A stretch of 64,000 nt of DNA from a virus. The stretch spans positions 19,862 through 83,861 of IMG/VR virus record IMGVR_UViG_3300032020_001000, one strand, 5' to 3'. Each line of letters opens with the position of its first letter. Positions within the stretch are counted from its first letter, which is position 1. The notes below the pieces were generated by a model. That model ran no database searches and was not told where the DNA came from. It saw only the letters and a program-made list of their open reading frames with translations. Shown here one piece after another: positions 48,964-56,984 of the stretch. The translations under genes and the position numbers were made by a program.

Positions 48964-49445
48964 TGAAAGTCAGCATGAGGCTGCGTGGGCTCGAGGAAAC
49001 CTTGCGCGCGATCGGCGTGGGCGGCACGCTCTGGCGGCATGTGATGACGCACGCCACGCAGGGCATGATCGAAAACACCGAGGACCTGCTCGGTCGCGCC
49101 ATGCGCGATGCCCCACTAGACGAGGGAACGCTGCGAGGCAGCGGAAACGCCGCGGTCTACATTCAGGGCAAGGCTGTGGCTCGGAGTGGATTCGCCGAAG
49201 TGGGCGATGAAGCTATCGGCCCTGAGATTCGCCAGATCATTGAGGGCGGCGGCGGCCATAACATCGTTGGCGTGGTGGGATTTAACACGCCATATGCATT
49301 GGCGCAGCACGAGCGCCTGGACTATCAGCATCCGAAGGGGGGCAAGGCCAAGTACCTCGAGGATAACCTGAAAGAGCATGAACGCCAATATCAGGGGAAT
49401 CTCGACAAGCACGTGGCCAAGGCACTGCTCAGATGGCATTACTGA
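48963..49445 (+). CDS. HK97 gp10-like tail completion protein
   Basis: A 160-residue protein starting in an overlap at 48963. It has a helix followed by DLLGRAMRDAPLDEGTLRGS, the family's (A)P-x-D-x-G-x-L-R-x-S motif, then FNTPYALAQHERLDYQHPKG near 120-139 and KYLEDNL, as in HK97 gp10-type proteins. It helps join the tail to the connector. Confidence 0.8.
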   Translation: MKVSMRLRGLEETLRAIGVGGTLWRHVMTHATQGMIENTEDLLGRAMRDAPLDEGTLRGSGNAAVYIQGKAVARSGFAEVGDEAIGPEIRQIIEGGGGHNIVGVVGFNTPYALAQHERLDYQHPKGGKAKYLEDNLKEHERQYQGNLDKHVAKALLRWHY

Positions 49446-49831
49446 TCGACGAGCTAGCGCAGTGGCTGGAGGAGATGGAGCAAGGACTGGTTGGGCAGAC
49501 CATCTTCAAGGTGCGACGCCCCCCAGCGCCGGTTGAGTGCATTAGCCTCCATGCAACAGGAGGCTATGCGCCTGACCGTTACACCGAACGCGAGCATCCG
49601 ACGATTATGCTGCAGACCCGCGCGGCATCGCCGGATGGCGCGCTGCAGATGGCCTATCAGCTATTTGCGCTGCTACACCGGAGGCAAGGGGTGGATCTGG
49701 GCGATCTGCACGCGCTGACGATAGAGGCGGCAGGCAGCCCTGGCTACATTGGCACCGAGCAGGCTGCGAATCAGGTGACACATCTGGCGTCGCTGAATAT
49801 CAGGTTCGACCTGCGACAGCCATCCAGTTGA
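49433..49831 (+). CDS. Minor capsid / tail terminator-like protein
   Basis: A 132-residue protein overlapping the gp10-like gene. It has LIDELAQWLEEM, then a beta-rich centre and LQMAYQLFALLHRRQG, matching phage minor capsid or tail terminator proteins in the same position. It would cap the head-proximal end of the tail tube. Confidence 0.7.
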   Translation: MALLIDELAQWLEEMEQGLVGQTIFKVRRPPAPVECISLHATGGYAPDRYTEREHPTIMLQTRAASPDGALQMAYQLFALLHRRQGVDLGDLHALTIEAAGSPGYIGTEQAANQVTHLASLNIRFDLRQPSS

Positions 49832-49844
49832 GAAAGGAACGAGC

Positions 49845-50984
49845 ATGCCGGCGACAATCGCGAGCGTTGACCCGACCCATGCAAAAGCCGGGGACGCGGG
49901 CATCACCATCATCGGCACGGGGTTCGCGGATGACCCGACCCTGAGCACCGTGTGGTTCCGGCTGCACGGCGAGCAGGCCTGGCTGGATGTGGCGCCAGCC
50001 CGCGTCACTTATGTGTCCGCGACCGAGATCAGCTTCGCCATCGATGCAGCCAACACCGATGGATGGACAGTCGGTGTGCAGGATATTGGGGTCGGCGATT
50101 TCGGGGACACGGAGCCTGACGCCTACCTGGCATCCGCCCTGCTGTACTACGAGGAGGAAGACATGGCAACGACCATCACAGACGTGTACCCAAGCGACGC
50201 GAAAGCCGGGGACGCGGGCATCAGCATCATCGGCACGGGATTTCTGGAGGCGCCGAGCAAATCGGTCGTCCTGTTTCGCGCGCCAGCGGCCGAGACCTGG
50301 GAACTGGTGGCGCCGGCCCGCGTGACCTATGTGTCGGCGACCAAGCTGACCATCGCGATCGATGTGGCCAACACCGATGGATGGAACCTTGGCCTGAACG
50401 ACGTGGGCGTAGCCGATTACACCGAGAGCGTGCCCGATGCCTACCTGGAGGGGGCACTGTTTTTCTACGTCCCCGCCGCGTTCTCGCCTGACGATGTGAT
50501 GAAGGGCGCGCCCGACGCTCTGTACATCGAGGGCCGATTCATGGGCCACACCCACGGCGGACTGACGCTTGCGCACGGGGTCGACACCTCAGAGGTCGAG
50601 GTTGACCAGTCATTGATGCCGCTGCGCATCCTGAAGGCTGGCGAGACATTCGGAGTATCCGTGCCGCTGGCCGAAGTGACGCTCGAGAACATCCGGGCGC
50701 TCTGGGGCATCTCGGCTGCCATCGAGGAATTGGACGCTGACCGCCGCCGGCTGACTTTCGGCGGGGATACCGAGATAGCCGAGGTCCCTGTGATGATCGT
50801 GGTGCCGGCCGGCGCTGGCAAGAAGTGGGCCATCACATTGTACCGCTGCGCCGTGACGAGTCCTGGAGATCTGGTCTGGTCGCGCGATGATCAGGTAGAT
50901 CTGCCGCTCACAATTCAGGTGATGGCGGATACCAGTCGGCCCGCCGGCGACCAAGTCGGCCGCTTCGAAGAGTACGCGGTGTAG
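49845..50984 (+). CDS. Tail tube-like protein with two IPT/TIG Ig-like repeats
   Basis: A 379-residue protein. The first 205 residues are two clear repeats: DPTHAKAGDAGITIIGTGF ... ARVTYVSATEISFAID and YPSDAKAGDAGISIIGTGF ... ARVTYVSATKLTIAID, each about 105 residues and resembling IPT/TIG Ig-like folds. The last 170 residues look like a tail-tube domain (DALYIEGRFMG near 222, SEVEVDQSLMPLRIL, VTLENIRALWG, and a strand-rich end) and are paralogous to the next protein's C-terminal half. Likely builds the siphophage tube with surface-exposed Ig domains. Confidence 0.68.
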   Translation: MPATIASVDPTHAKAGDAGITIIGTGFADDPTLSTVWFRLHGEQAWLDVAPARVTYVSATEISFAIDAANTDGWTVGVQDIGVGDFGDTEPDAYLASALLYYEEEDMATTITDVYPSDAKAGDAGISIIGTGFLEAPSKSVVLFRAPAAETWELVAPARVTYVSATKLTIAIDVANTDGWNLGLNDVGVADYTESVPDAYLEGALFFYVPAAFSPDDVMKGAPDALYIEGRFMGHTHGGLTLAHGVDTSEVEVDQSLMPLRILKAGETFGVSVPLAEVTLENIRALWGISAAIEELDADRRRLTFGGDTEIAEVPVMIVVPAGAGKKWAITLYRCAVTSPGDLVWSRDDQVDLPLTIQVMADTSRPAGDQVGRFEEYAV

Positions 50985-51074
50985 CGCGGGGGTGTCCTTG
51001 CGGGCCGGGGGCGCGCCGGCACAGGCGGCCGCTCACGCAGCCGAGATGCGGCCCCGGCCCCGGGGAACGCGACA

Positions 51075-52271
51075 ATGCGACTGTACCTGCGCGATATCGC
51101 CAGCGAGCTCGTTACCGCGCCTGCCGCCAGCGCCACCGAGGATGAGGATGAGGGGCACGCGGGGGATGCGCGCCTGGTCTGCCTCACCTCGTCACGCAGC
51201 AAGGGCGCAGCCGCCGTTCCGGCCGATGCGGTCTGCGCGGCACATCCCGGCGGCGCGCTCGACATGCTGCGTATCTTCCTGTCGCCGGCGCTGGCGGGGC
51301 AGACGTTGGAGGCAGGCGAGCAGTTCACCCTGGCGGGCAGCTTCGATTCGTGCTTCGGTGAGGGCCAGGGCGGCGGCGAGTACGAAGAGGTCTACCTACG
51401 CGTCTTCGCCTACCTATGGCGGCCCGGCCTGGGGTACGTCTGCTCGCTGTTCGGCAACGGGACGAGCCGCAGCGGCATCAATGACCCCAACCCGCAGTGG
51501 GTGGAGCCGTTCGGCCCGACCTGGCAGATAGTCGCGCTGCCTGTGCTCACGGCCGATGTTGAAGTAAGCTTGCGGGACCGCATCGTCGTTGAGGTGTGGT
51601 TTGAGCGCACCGTTACGACCACGACCCAGGCGCGCTTCGCCTTCAATGGGACTAAGGACGACTACGCGGATGGCGAGAATACGCAAGGGACTTCCGCCGG
51701 ATCGTATATCGCGTTCTCGACGGATCTGGCGTTCGCGCCGCTAGGCATCGATCCCGACAATCTCCTGGTTGGCGCGCGCGAACTGCTGGTCGATGGGCTG
51801 AATGTGGGTGCGGTCGTCGGCGGCACGCGGCTGGAGATTCTCGAGCAGGCGGTCGAGCAGCAGCCGGACATGCAGATATCGCCCGAGCGGGTGGACGTGA
51901 TCGGTCGCCGCCTCGTGCTGGTCTGCCAGATGGAGGAGCCCACCATCGAGAACCTGTGCCTGGCATGGGGGCTGCCAGCGGAAGCGGTGGAGATCGACGG
52001 AGATGCCGTGCGGCTGGCCGTTGGCGCGCAGACCGAGCGGCGTGCGCACGAAGTAGTGGTCCGGGGGAATGCGCCCGGCGAGGATTATACGCGCACGATC
52101 AGGCTGCGGCGGGCGACGATCATCGCGCCATCCGGCCATTTCTATTCGCGCCAGGATGCTACCACGTTTGCAGTGCGCTTCCTGGCGCTGGCGGAGCCGG
52201 GGGCCGCGGAACAAATCTTTGTGGAGGTATGGGATGAGCCAGGTCGATTCGAGTTCGAACTCCGGGGGTGA
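51075..52271 (+). CDS. Second tail tube-like protein with a different N-terminal domain
   Basis: A 398-residue protein. Its C-terminal part (ELLVDGLNVGAVVGG near 236, VEQQPDMQISPERVDVIG, PTIENLCLAWGL, TRTIRLRRATIIAPSG) matches the tail-tube part of the 49845 product in order. The N-terminal 225 residues are instead a beta-rich, jelly-roll-like domain without recognised family. Two tube-like proteins in series may alternate or be used at different tail positions. ATG 51075 chosen. Confidence 0.6.
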   Translation: MRLYLRDIASELVTAPAASATEDEDEGHAGDARLVCLTSSRSKGAAAVPADAVCAAHPGGALDMLRIFLSPALAGQTLEAGEQFTLAGSFDSCFGEGQGGGEYEEVYLRVFAYLWRPGLGYVCSLFGNGTSRSGINDPNPQWVEPFGPTWQIVALPVLTADVEVSLRDRIVVEVWFERTVTTTTQARFAFNGTKDDYADGENTQGTSAGSYIAFSTDLAFAPLGIDPDNLLVGARELLVDGLNVGAVVGGTRLEILEQAVEQQPDMQISPERVDVIGRRLVLVCQMEEPTIENLCLAWGLPAEAVEIDGDAVRLAVGAQTERRAHEVVVRGNAPGEDYTRTIRLRRATIIAPSGHFYSRQDATTFAVRFLALAEPGAAEQIFVEVWDEPGRFEFELRG

Positions 52272-52791
52272 GAGAGACGAGGCAGCGCTAGACCTCGAGG
52301 TGCTGATGGCCCGCGGCGAGCGCCTGCAGATCGGGCGTCGCACACTGACCATATGCCCCGCCGTGCTGGGGGTTTGGGCCGAACTGGCCGCGCGCTGGGA
52401 GACCGTAGTCACCGGCTGGCTGCGCACGGAGTTTGCCACGCTGGTTCAGGCGGCAATGCAATCGCCGGATATGTTAGAGGCGGCGCTGCCATCCATCGGG
52501 AGGGCGATCAGCCAGGCGCTGGTGTCGGCCCCGGCACAGGCAGCGGACCTGTTTGAGCTGGTCGCCCGGGCAGAGGACGGCACCCCGGTTCCGGCGGACT
52601 GGTTTCTGCGCAATGCGGCGCCGCAAGATGTGATGAGCATGATCGAGATTATCGCGCGTGTCAACCGGTTCGACGATTTTTTCGAGCGAGGAAGGGCCCT
52701 GCCCGGGATGGTGGGCGTTGGGCGGATCTTTGCGATGCCATCCTCAGCGAGTATGGCGGCTACACCCACGAGTCCGTCATCTGGCGCATGA
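52234..52791 (+). CDS. Tail assembly chaperone G-like protein
   Basis: A 185-residue product from ATG 52234, overlapping the previous gene. Mostly helical, with RLQIGRRTLTICPAVLGVW near 30 and a conserved middle; it precedes the tape measure gene as G-type chaperones do. A TTTTTTC slippery site at 52677-52683 lets some ribosomes shift to the next frame, giving a longer GT-like protein. Confidence 0.78.
   Translation: MSQVDSSSNSGGERDEAALDLEVLMARGERLQIGRRTLTICPAVLGVWAELAARWETVVTGWLRTEFATLVQAAMQSPDMLEAALPSIGRAISQALVSAPAQAADLFELVARAEDGTPVPADWFLRNAAPQDVMSMIEIIARVNRFDDFFERGRALPGMVGVGRIFAMPSSASMAATPTSPSSGA
52677..52683 (+). other. -1 ribosomal frameshift site
   Basis: The heptamer T TTT TTC stands in the correct register (codons TTT and TTC of the G frame). 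After a -1 shift, reading continues from CGA at 52683 through DAILSEYGGYTHESVIW to the end of the T frame at 53018. This arrangement is standard for G/GT tail chaperones. Confidence 0.85.
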
Positions 52792-53018
52792 CGCCGATGC
52801 AGATCGAGTTGCTGGTGGGTGCAATCGGCCGGCGGAGGCGGCGCGAAACTCACGAGCAGGCGGTCCTTCTGCGGATGGCGCAGGTGGATGGCAGAGCATT
52901 CGCGCGATTCCTGCGGCAACTCGATCCCGATCATGCGCCTGGTCGGGTGCGGGACATGACCGCAGAGCAGTGGCAAGCCATGGGAGTGAAGATTCGGAGA
53001 GCACCGAGCGATGACTGA
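52683..53018 (+). CDS. T-like extension of the tail chaperone (made by -1 frameshift)
   Basis: In the -1 frame, 111 residues follow the slippery site, giving a fusion of about 261 residues with the G-like protein. The segment LSEYGGYTHESVIWRMTPMQ is typical of T domains. The frame also has an internal ATG at 52788, but upstream coding sense shows it is mainly reached by frameshift. The extended form would bridge tape measure and tube. Confidence 0.78.
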   Translation, partial: RARKGPARDGGRWADLCDAILSEYGGYTHESVIWRMTPMQIELLVGAIGRRRRRETHEQAVLLRMAQVDGRAFARFLRQLDPDHAPGRVRDMTAEQWQAMGVKIRRAPSDD

Positions 53019-56000
53019 AGTCGGGCGAGTAGAAGTTGCGATCGTAGGCAATGTGCAGGGGCTGGCCGCCTCCTTGAAGACAGTTCAGGGCAAGCTGCTG
53101 GCATTTGGGGGATGGGTGCGGCAGCGTGAGGGCGAGCTGCGGCAGTTAGGGATGATCGCCATGGCCGCCGGCGGGGCGATCAGCGCCGCCATGATTATTG
53201 CGGTACGGGGTGCCACCGAGTTCGAAGCCGAGATGCGCAACGTCAACTCGATCCTCAAAGCGAGCGACACCGCTTTGCGCGACCTCGGGAAATCGGCGCT
53301 AAATCTTGCCGGTAAGACCGGCCAGGCGCCAGCAGTGCTTGCCCGTGGCCTCTACGACATTGCATCCTCCGGCTTCGAAGGCGCGGCGGCCCTCAAAGTG
53401 CTGGAGGCCTCGGCAGTGGCTGCCACCGCCGGAATCAGCGACACCGCCACCGCCAGCCGAGCGATCACCGCCGTGCTCAATGCCTATGGCCTGAGCGCGG
53501 AGAAGGCGACCTGGGTCTCCGACATCCTGTTCAAGACCGTCGAGCGCGGCGTCATTACGTTCCCCGAGCTCGCACAGCAGATCGGCGATGTGATCTCGAC
53601 CGCCGCGCAGGCGAAGATTCCCTTGGAGGAGGTGGGCGCGGCAATCGCCACGCTGACCAGGGCCGGCGTGCAGCCGGCCGAAGCGGTGACCTCGCTCAAC
53701 CAGGTATTGCTGAGCTTCATCCGCCCCAGCGACGAGGCGAAGAAACTCGCCAAAGCCCTGGGCATCGAGCTGAGCGCGACCGCGCTCGCCAGCACAGGGC
53801 TGTCGGGCGTGATGGCAGACCTGGGGCAGGCGCTCGGCACGACGGTTACCGAGTTGGATGCTGCGACGGCGGCGGGCAAGAGCGAGGCCGAGGTCATGGA
53901 GGAGGTGGCCCGCAACGCCGGCACCACCACCGAGCGACTCGCTGAACTGTTCCCCAATGTGCGCGCCTTGCGTGGCGCTCTGGTGCTAGCTGCCGGGGGC
54001 GGGCGCGCCTTCGCTGGCGACGTGACACTCATGGCCAATGCCACCGGCGCCGCTGCCGCCGCGTTCGAGGAGCAGAGCAAAGCGTTTGCGCGAGTATGGG
54101 ATAAACTGAAGGCGAGCCTGCAGGCCCTGGCCATCGAGGTAGGCGATACGTTCCTGCCGATGCTTACCAAATCTACTGCCTCGCTGCGCGATCATGTTCA
54201 GGCGCTACGCGAATGGCGCGAGGGACATGTAGGCGTCAGCGGAGCGATTACGAAAGTGATCGCCGCGATCGGAGCATTCCTGTTCGGCGCAGGCGGCATT
54301 ACGATGCTGCTGATTTGGCTGGCGCGCGCCAAGGAAGCCTTCACGGCGTTGGGTATAGCCGCCTCGACGGCGGGCACGATAATCGCGACCATCAAATTCG
54401 GTGCGGTGGCCGCCGCCGTCTGGTTGCTTATCTATGCCATCCAGCAACTGCGCAAAGATTTCGACCAGTCGGCCCAGGCAGCTCGTGGAGCCGAGCAGGC
54501 ATACATCGACGCGTTCGAGGCGGGCCGCCTAAAGAAGCCGCCGCCAAAAGTCGGAAAGCTTACGCTTGCCGAAGAGAGCCTACTGCCGTTTGCGCGCGTC
54601 ACCCCCAAACGGATGCGCAGCGAAGCGCAGCAGCGGCTTATCGAGAAGGCCGATCGCATCATCGCGCAGCGCAAGGCTCTCGAAGAGTTCCGGCCAGAAC
54701 TTGCGCCGGGATATAAGCCTCCTCCAGGGCCGCCAAAGATACCACCAGCGCCGCCCACACGACGGCCACCGGCACCGGGCGAGGGCAAGGGCGCGGCCGA
54801 AAAGCCTCCCACGCGCGAAGAGGCCGCACAGGCATGGCTCGAGCGCGTCCGCCTCGAAATTGCGGCTGCCGATGCAATCGCAGAGCAGGTCAAGTGGGAG
54901 CGGACGCTTCAGGATACGCTGGCCCGTATCGCTGCCGACGAAAAGTTCTCGCTGGAATTCCGGCTCCGCGCGCAGGGCGAACTGAAGGACATGCGCGAGG
55001 AGGATGCGCGCCGCCAAAAGGAGTTCGCCGAGGGGATGACCGCGGCGTTCGCGCAGATGTGGGAAAATGCGATTCAGACCGATGAGCGGCGCCGCCAAAC
55101 CCTGGGAGAGTTGTTGGCGCAGCAATATGAAATCGCCGCGACAGACGAGATGCGCACGAAGGCCGCAGCGGCCCTGAAGGGCTATCTGGCCGATGAGTTG
55201 CGCCTGGCCGAGGCTGTTGCAGCGCGCACCGCCGAGGGCGACCAGGAACACAGCCTCGCTCTGCTGCGGATATACGACATCAAGAACCAGATCGTCGCTT
55301 TGACCAGCGCCGAATACGAGCGGACGCACCAAATCGTGCAGAACTGGGATGCGGTGCTGGCCAAGCTGGGCAATCTGCGCGATGCCCTGATTGGCGCACA
55401 AAGGGCAGTGGCGGCGGAGGGATCGCTTGCCGCCAGCATGATCGGCGCCCGCAAGCCGCAAGCGCCGACGACGGAAGTCCAGATCAAGCCCAGCGCTTAC
55501 GGCCTGACGACCGAGCCGACAGCGGAAGACGTGGCGATGCGCGAGCGCCTGCTCACGGTGCAATATGAGCTGGCGCAGGGGACGGAACGCGAGGCGAGAG
55601 CGCGGGCCGAGCTGATTGGCCATTTGCAGGGGCAGTTGGCTTATTGGGAGCGCATGGAGGGATACAGCCGGACGGAGGGTGAGCGCGCCGAGGCCCTCGA
55701 ACGGCAAGTGGAGATTCGGCGCCGGCTCGAGAGCATGCAGGTGCGTGAGGTCTCGCTCTGGGACCGCTTGAAAGCGACGGCACAGGCAGCGCTCGATAGC
55801 ATCCGCCAGGGCTTTGAGGACTCGCTTTTCCAGATCATCAGGTATGGCGGGAACCTCAAGGATTTCTGGCAGAGCCTTTGGGACACATTCCTGAAGCTTG
55901 CCATCCATGCGCTCGTGCAATGGGTGATCGAGGAATGGGCCGCGGCGGCGAAGGTGAGGGCGGCAAGGGCATCTGCTGGTGGCGCTGGAGGCGGTGGCAA

Positions 56001-56355
56001 GAAAGAGTGGTGGGAATACATTCCTGACATTCTCCCCTTCCTGCAGCGCGGCGGCTCGGTTCGCAAAGGCCAACCAACAGTTGTCGGTGAGCGGAGGCGG
56101 GAACTCTTCGTCCCCGAAACGGCCGGCTACATCCTGCCGGATGCGCAGGCTGCTTTCCAGCGGTTCGCCGAGATAGCGCTCGCCGGGGCGGGGGCTCTTG
56201 GGGGCAACGTGGGCGGAGGCGTCACCATAGGGCCGGGCGCTGTCGTCATCAACGCCCAGACGCTCGACGAGCGCACCGTGCGCGATGCGGGTGCACTGCT
56301 CGCCGACGAGGTAAACCGGCGACTGGGCTGGACCGACCGGCGGGCAGGAGTCTGA
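53011..56355 (+). CDS. Tape measure protein
   Basis: The longest tail gene: 1114 residues after the chaperones. An N-terminal region with FEAEMRNVNSILKASDTAL, LARGLYDIASSGFEG and FPELAQQIGDVISTAAQAKI is the TP901-like tape measure domain. Hydrophobic segments (about 400-480, including FLFGAGGITMLLIWLA) precede long helical regions and a Gly-rich end. Its length sets tail length; at about 1.5 angstroms per residue this would be a tail of around 150 nm. Assembled with the G/GT chaperones. Confidence 0.92.
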   Translation: MTEVGRVEVAIVGNVQGLAASLKTVQGKLLAFGGWVRQREGELRQLGMIAMAAGGAISAAMIIAVRGATEFEAEMRNVNSILKASDTALRDLGKSALNLAGKTGQAPAVLARGLYDIASSGFEGAAALKVLEASAVAATAGISDTATASRAITAVLNAYGLSAEKATWVSDILFKTVERGVITFPELAQQIGDVISTAAQAKIPLEEVGAAIATLTRAGVQPAEAVTSLNQVLLSFIRPSDEAKKLAKALGIELSATALASTGLSGVMADLGQALGTTVTELDAATAAGKSEAEVMEEVARNAGTTTERLAELFPNVRALRGALVLAAGGGRAFAGDVTLMANATGAAAAAFEEQSKAFARVWDKLKASLQALAIEVGDTFLPMLTKSTASLRDHVQALREWREGHVGVSGAITKVIAAIGAFLFGAGGITMLLIWLARAKEAFTALGIAASTAGTIIATIKFGAVAAAVWLLIYAIQQLRKDFDQSAQAARGAEQAYIDAFEAGRLKKPPPKVGKLTLAEESLLPFARVTPKRMRSEAQQRLIEKADRIIAQRKALEEFRPELAPGYKPPPGPPKIPPAPPTRRPPAPGEGKGAAEKPPTREEAAQAWLERVRLEIAAADAIAEQVKWERTLQDTLARIAADEKFSLEFRLRAQGELKDMREEDARRQKEFAEGMTAAFAQMWENAIQTDERRRQTLGELLAQQYEIAATDEMRTKAAAALKGYLADELRLAEAVAARTAEGDQEHSLALLRIYDIKNQIVALTSAEYERTHQIVQNWDAVLAKLGNLRDALIGAQRAVAAEGSLAASMIGARKPQAPTTEVQIKPSAYGLTTEPTAEDVAMRERLLTVQYELAQGTEREARARAELIGHLQGQLAYWERMEGYSRTEGERAEALERQVEIRRRLESMQVREVSLWDRLKATAQAALDSIRQGFEDSLFQIIRYGGNLKDFWQSLWDTFLKLAIHALVQWVIEEWAAAAKVRAARASAGGAGGGGKKEWWEYIPDILPFLQRGGSVRKGQPTVVGERRRELFVPETAGYILPDAQAAFQRFAEIALAGAGALGGNVGGGVTIGPGAVVINAQTLDERTVRDAGALLADEVNRRLGWTDRRAGV

Positions 56356-56415
56356 GGGCGGCTAGCATGACTCTCGGTTCCTATGCTCTACCGATTGATG
56401 GAAAGGAAGATTCCA

Positions 56416-56967
56416 ATGAGAAAGACGATTCACGGTCATGCTGATGTGCGGTGTTTTGACAAGGATGGGAAACTCAAGTGGGAAGAGCTGGGCATCCATA
56501 ATGTCTGGCACGATGAGGGAGAGCAGTACCTCCTCAGCCTGGCCTTTGCCACGGCCTATTCGGGCTATGGGTCACCCACGGTCGCCACGATGTATATCGG
56601 CCTCGACAGCCGAGCCTCGCTGGCTGAGGGCGACACGCTGGCGACGATCAACGGCATTGAGCCGAACGTAGCCTACGGATATGCTCGTCTGGGTTGCGTG
56701 ACCAGCGGTACTGGAGTAGCGGGGCAGGACTTCGTACTTTCGCAGCCAGTGGCTGCTTGGCAGGCGCTGACCAAGGAAGTCACATTCCTGGCGGCGGGCG
56801 GCGCGTGGGCGCAGATGAAGAACTGTTTCCTCTGCACGCACCTGACTGCCGTTACTTCCGCGCAGGGCCAGCGGCTGATAATGTCGTTGGCGCTCTCACA
56901 GCCGCGCACGTTGGCCGATGGCGAGAGCGTCAAAGTGAGCATGTACGTCCAGATCAGCGAGCCCTAG
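56416..56967 (+). CDS. Minor tail protein, unknown family
   Basis: A 183-residue protein; ATG 56416 follows AAGGAAG and is preferred over ATG 56383. It is beta-rich with HNVWHDEGEQYLLSLAFATA near the start, as in small phage tail or baseplate proteins. It sits just downstream of the tape measure. Confidence 0.6.
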   Translation: MRKTIHGHADVRCFDKDGKLKWEELGIHNVWHDEGEQYLLSLAFATAYSGYGSPTVATMYIGLDSRASLAEGDTLATINGIEPNVAYGYARLGCVTSGTGVAGQDFVLSQPVAAWQALTKEVTFLAAGGAWAQMKNCFLCTHLTAVTSAQGQRLIMSLALSQPRTLADGESVKVSMYVQISEP

Positions 56968-56984
56968 TAGTCTGGTAATCGAGC

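Noticed and set aside
52239-52265. T-arm-like TTCGA sequence suggesting a tRNA
   Set aside because: No acceptor or anticodon stem; it is the start of the chaperone gene.
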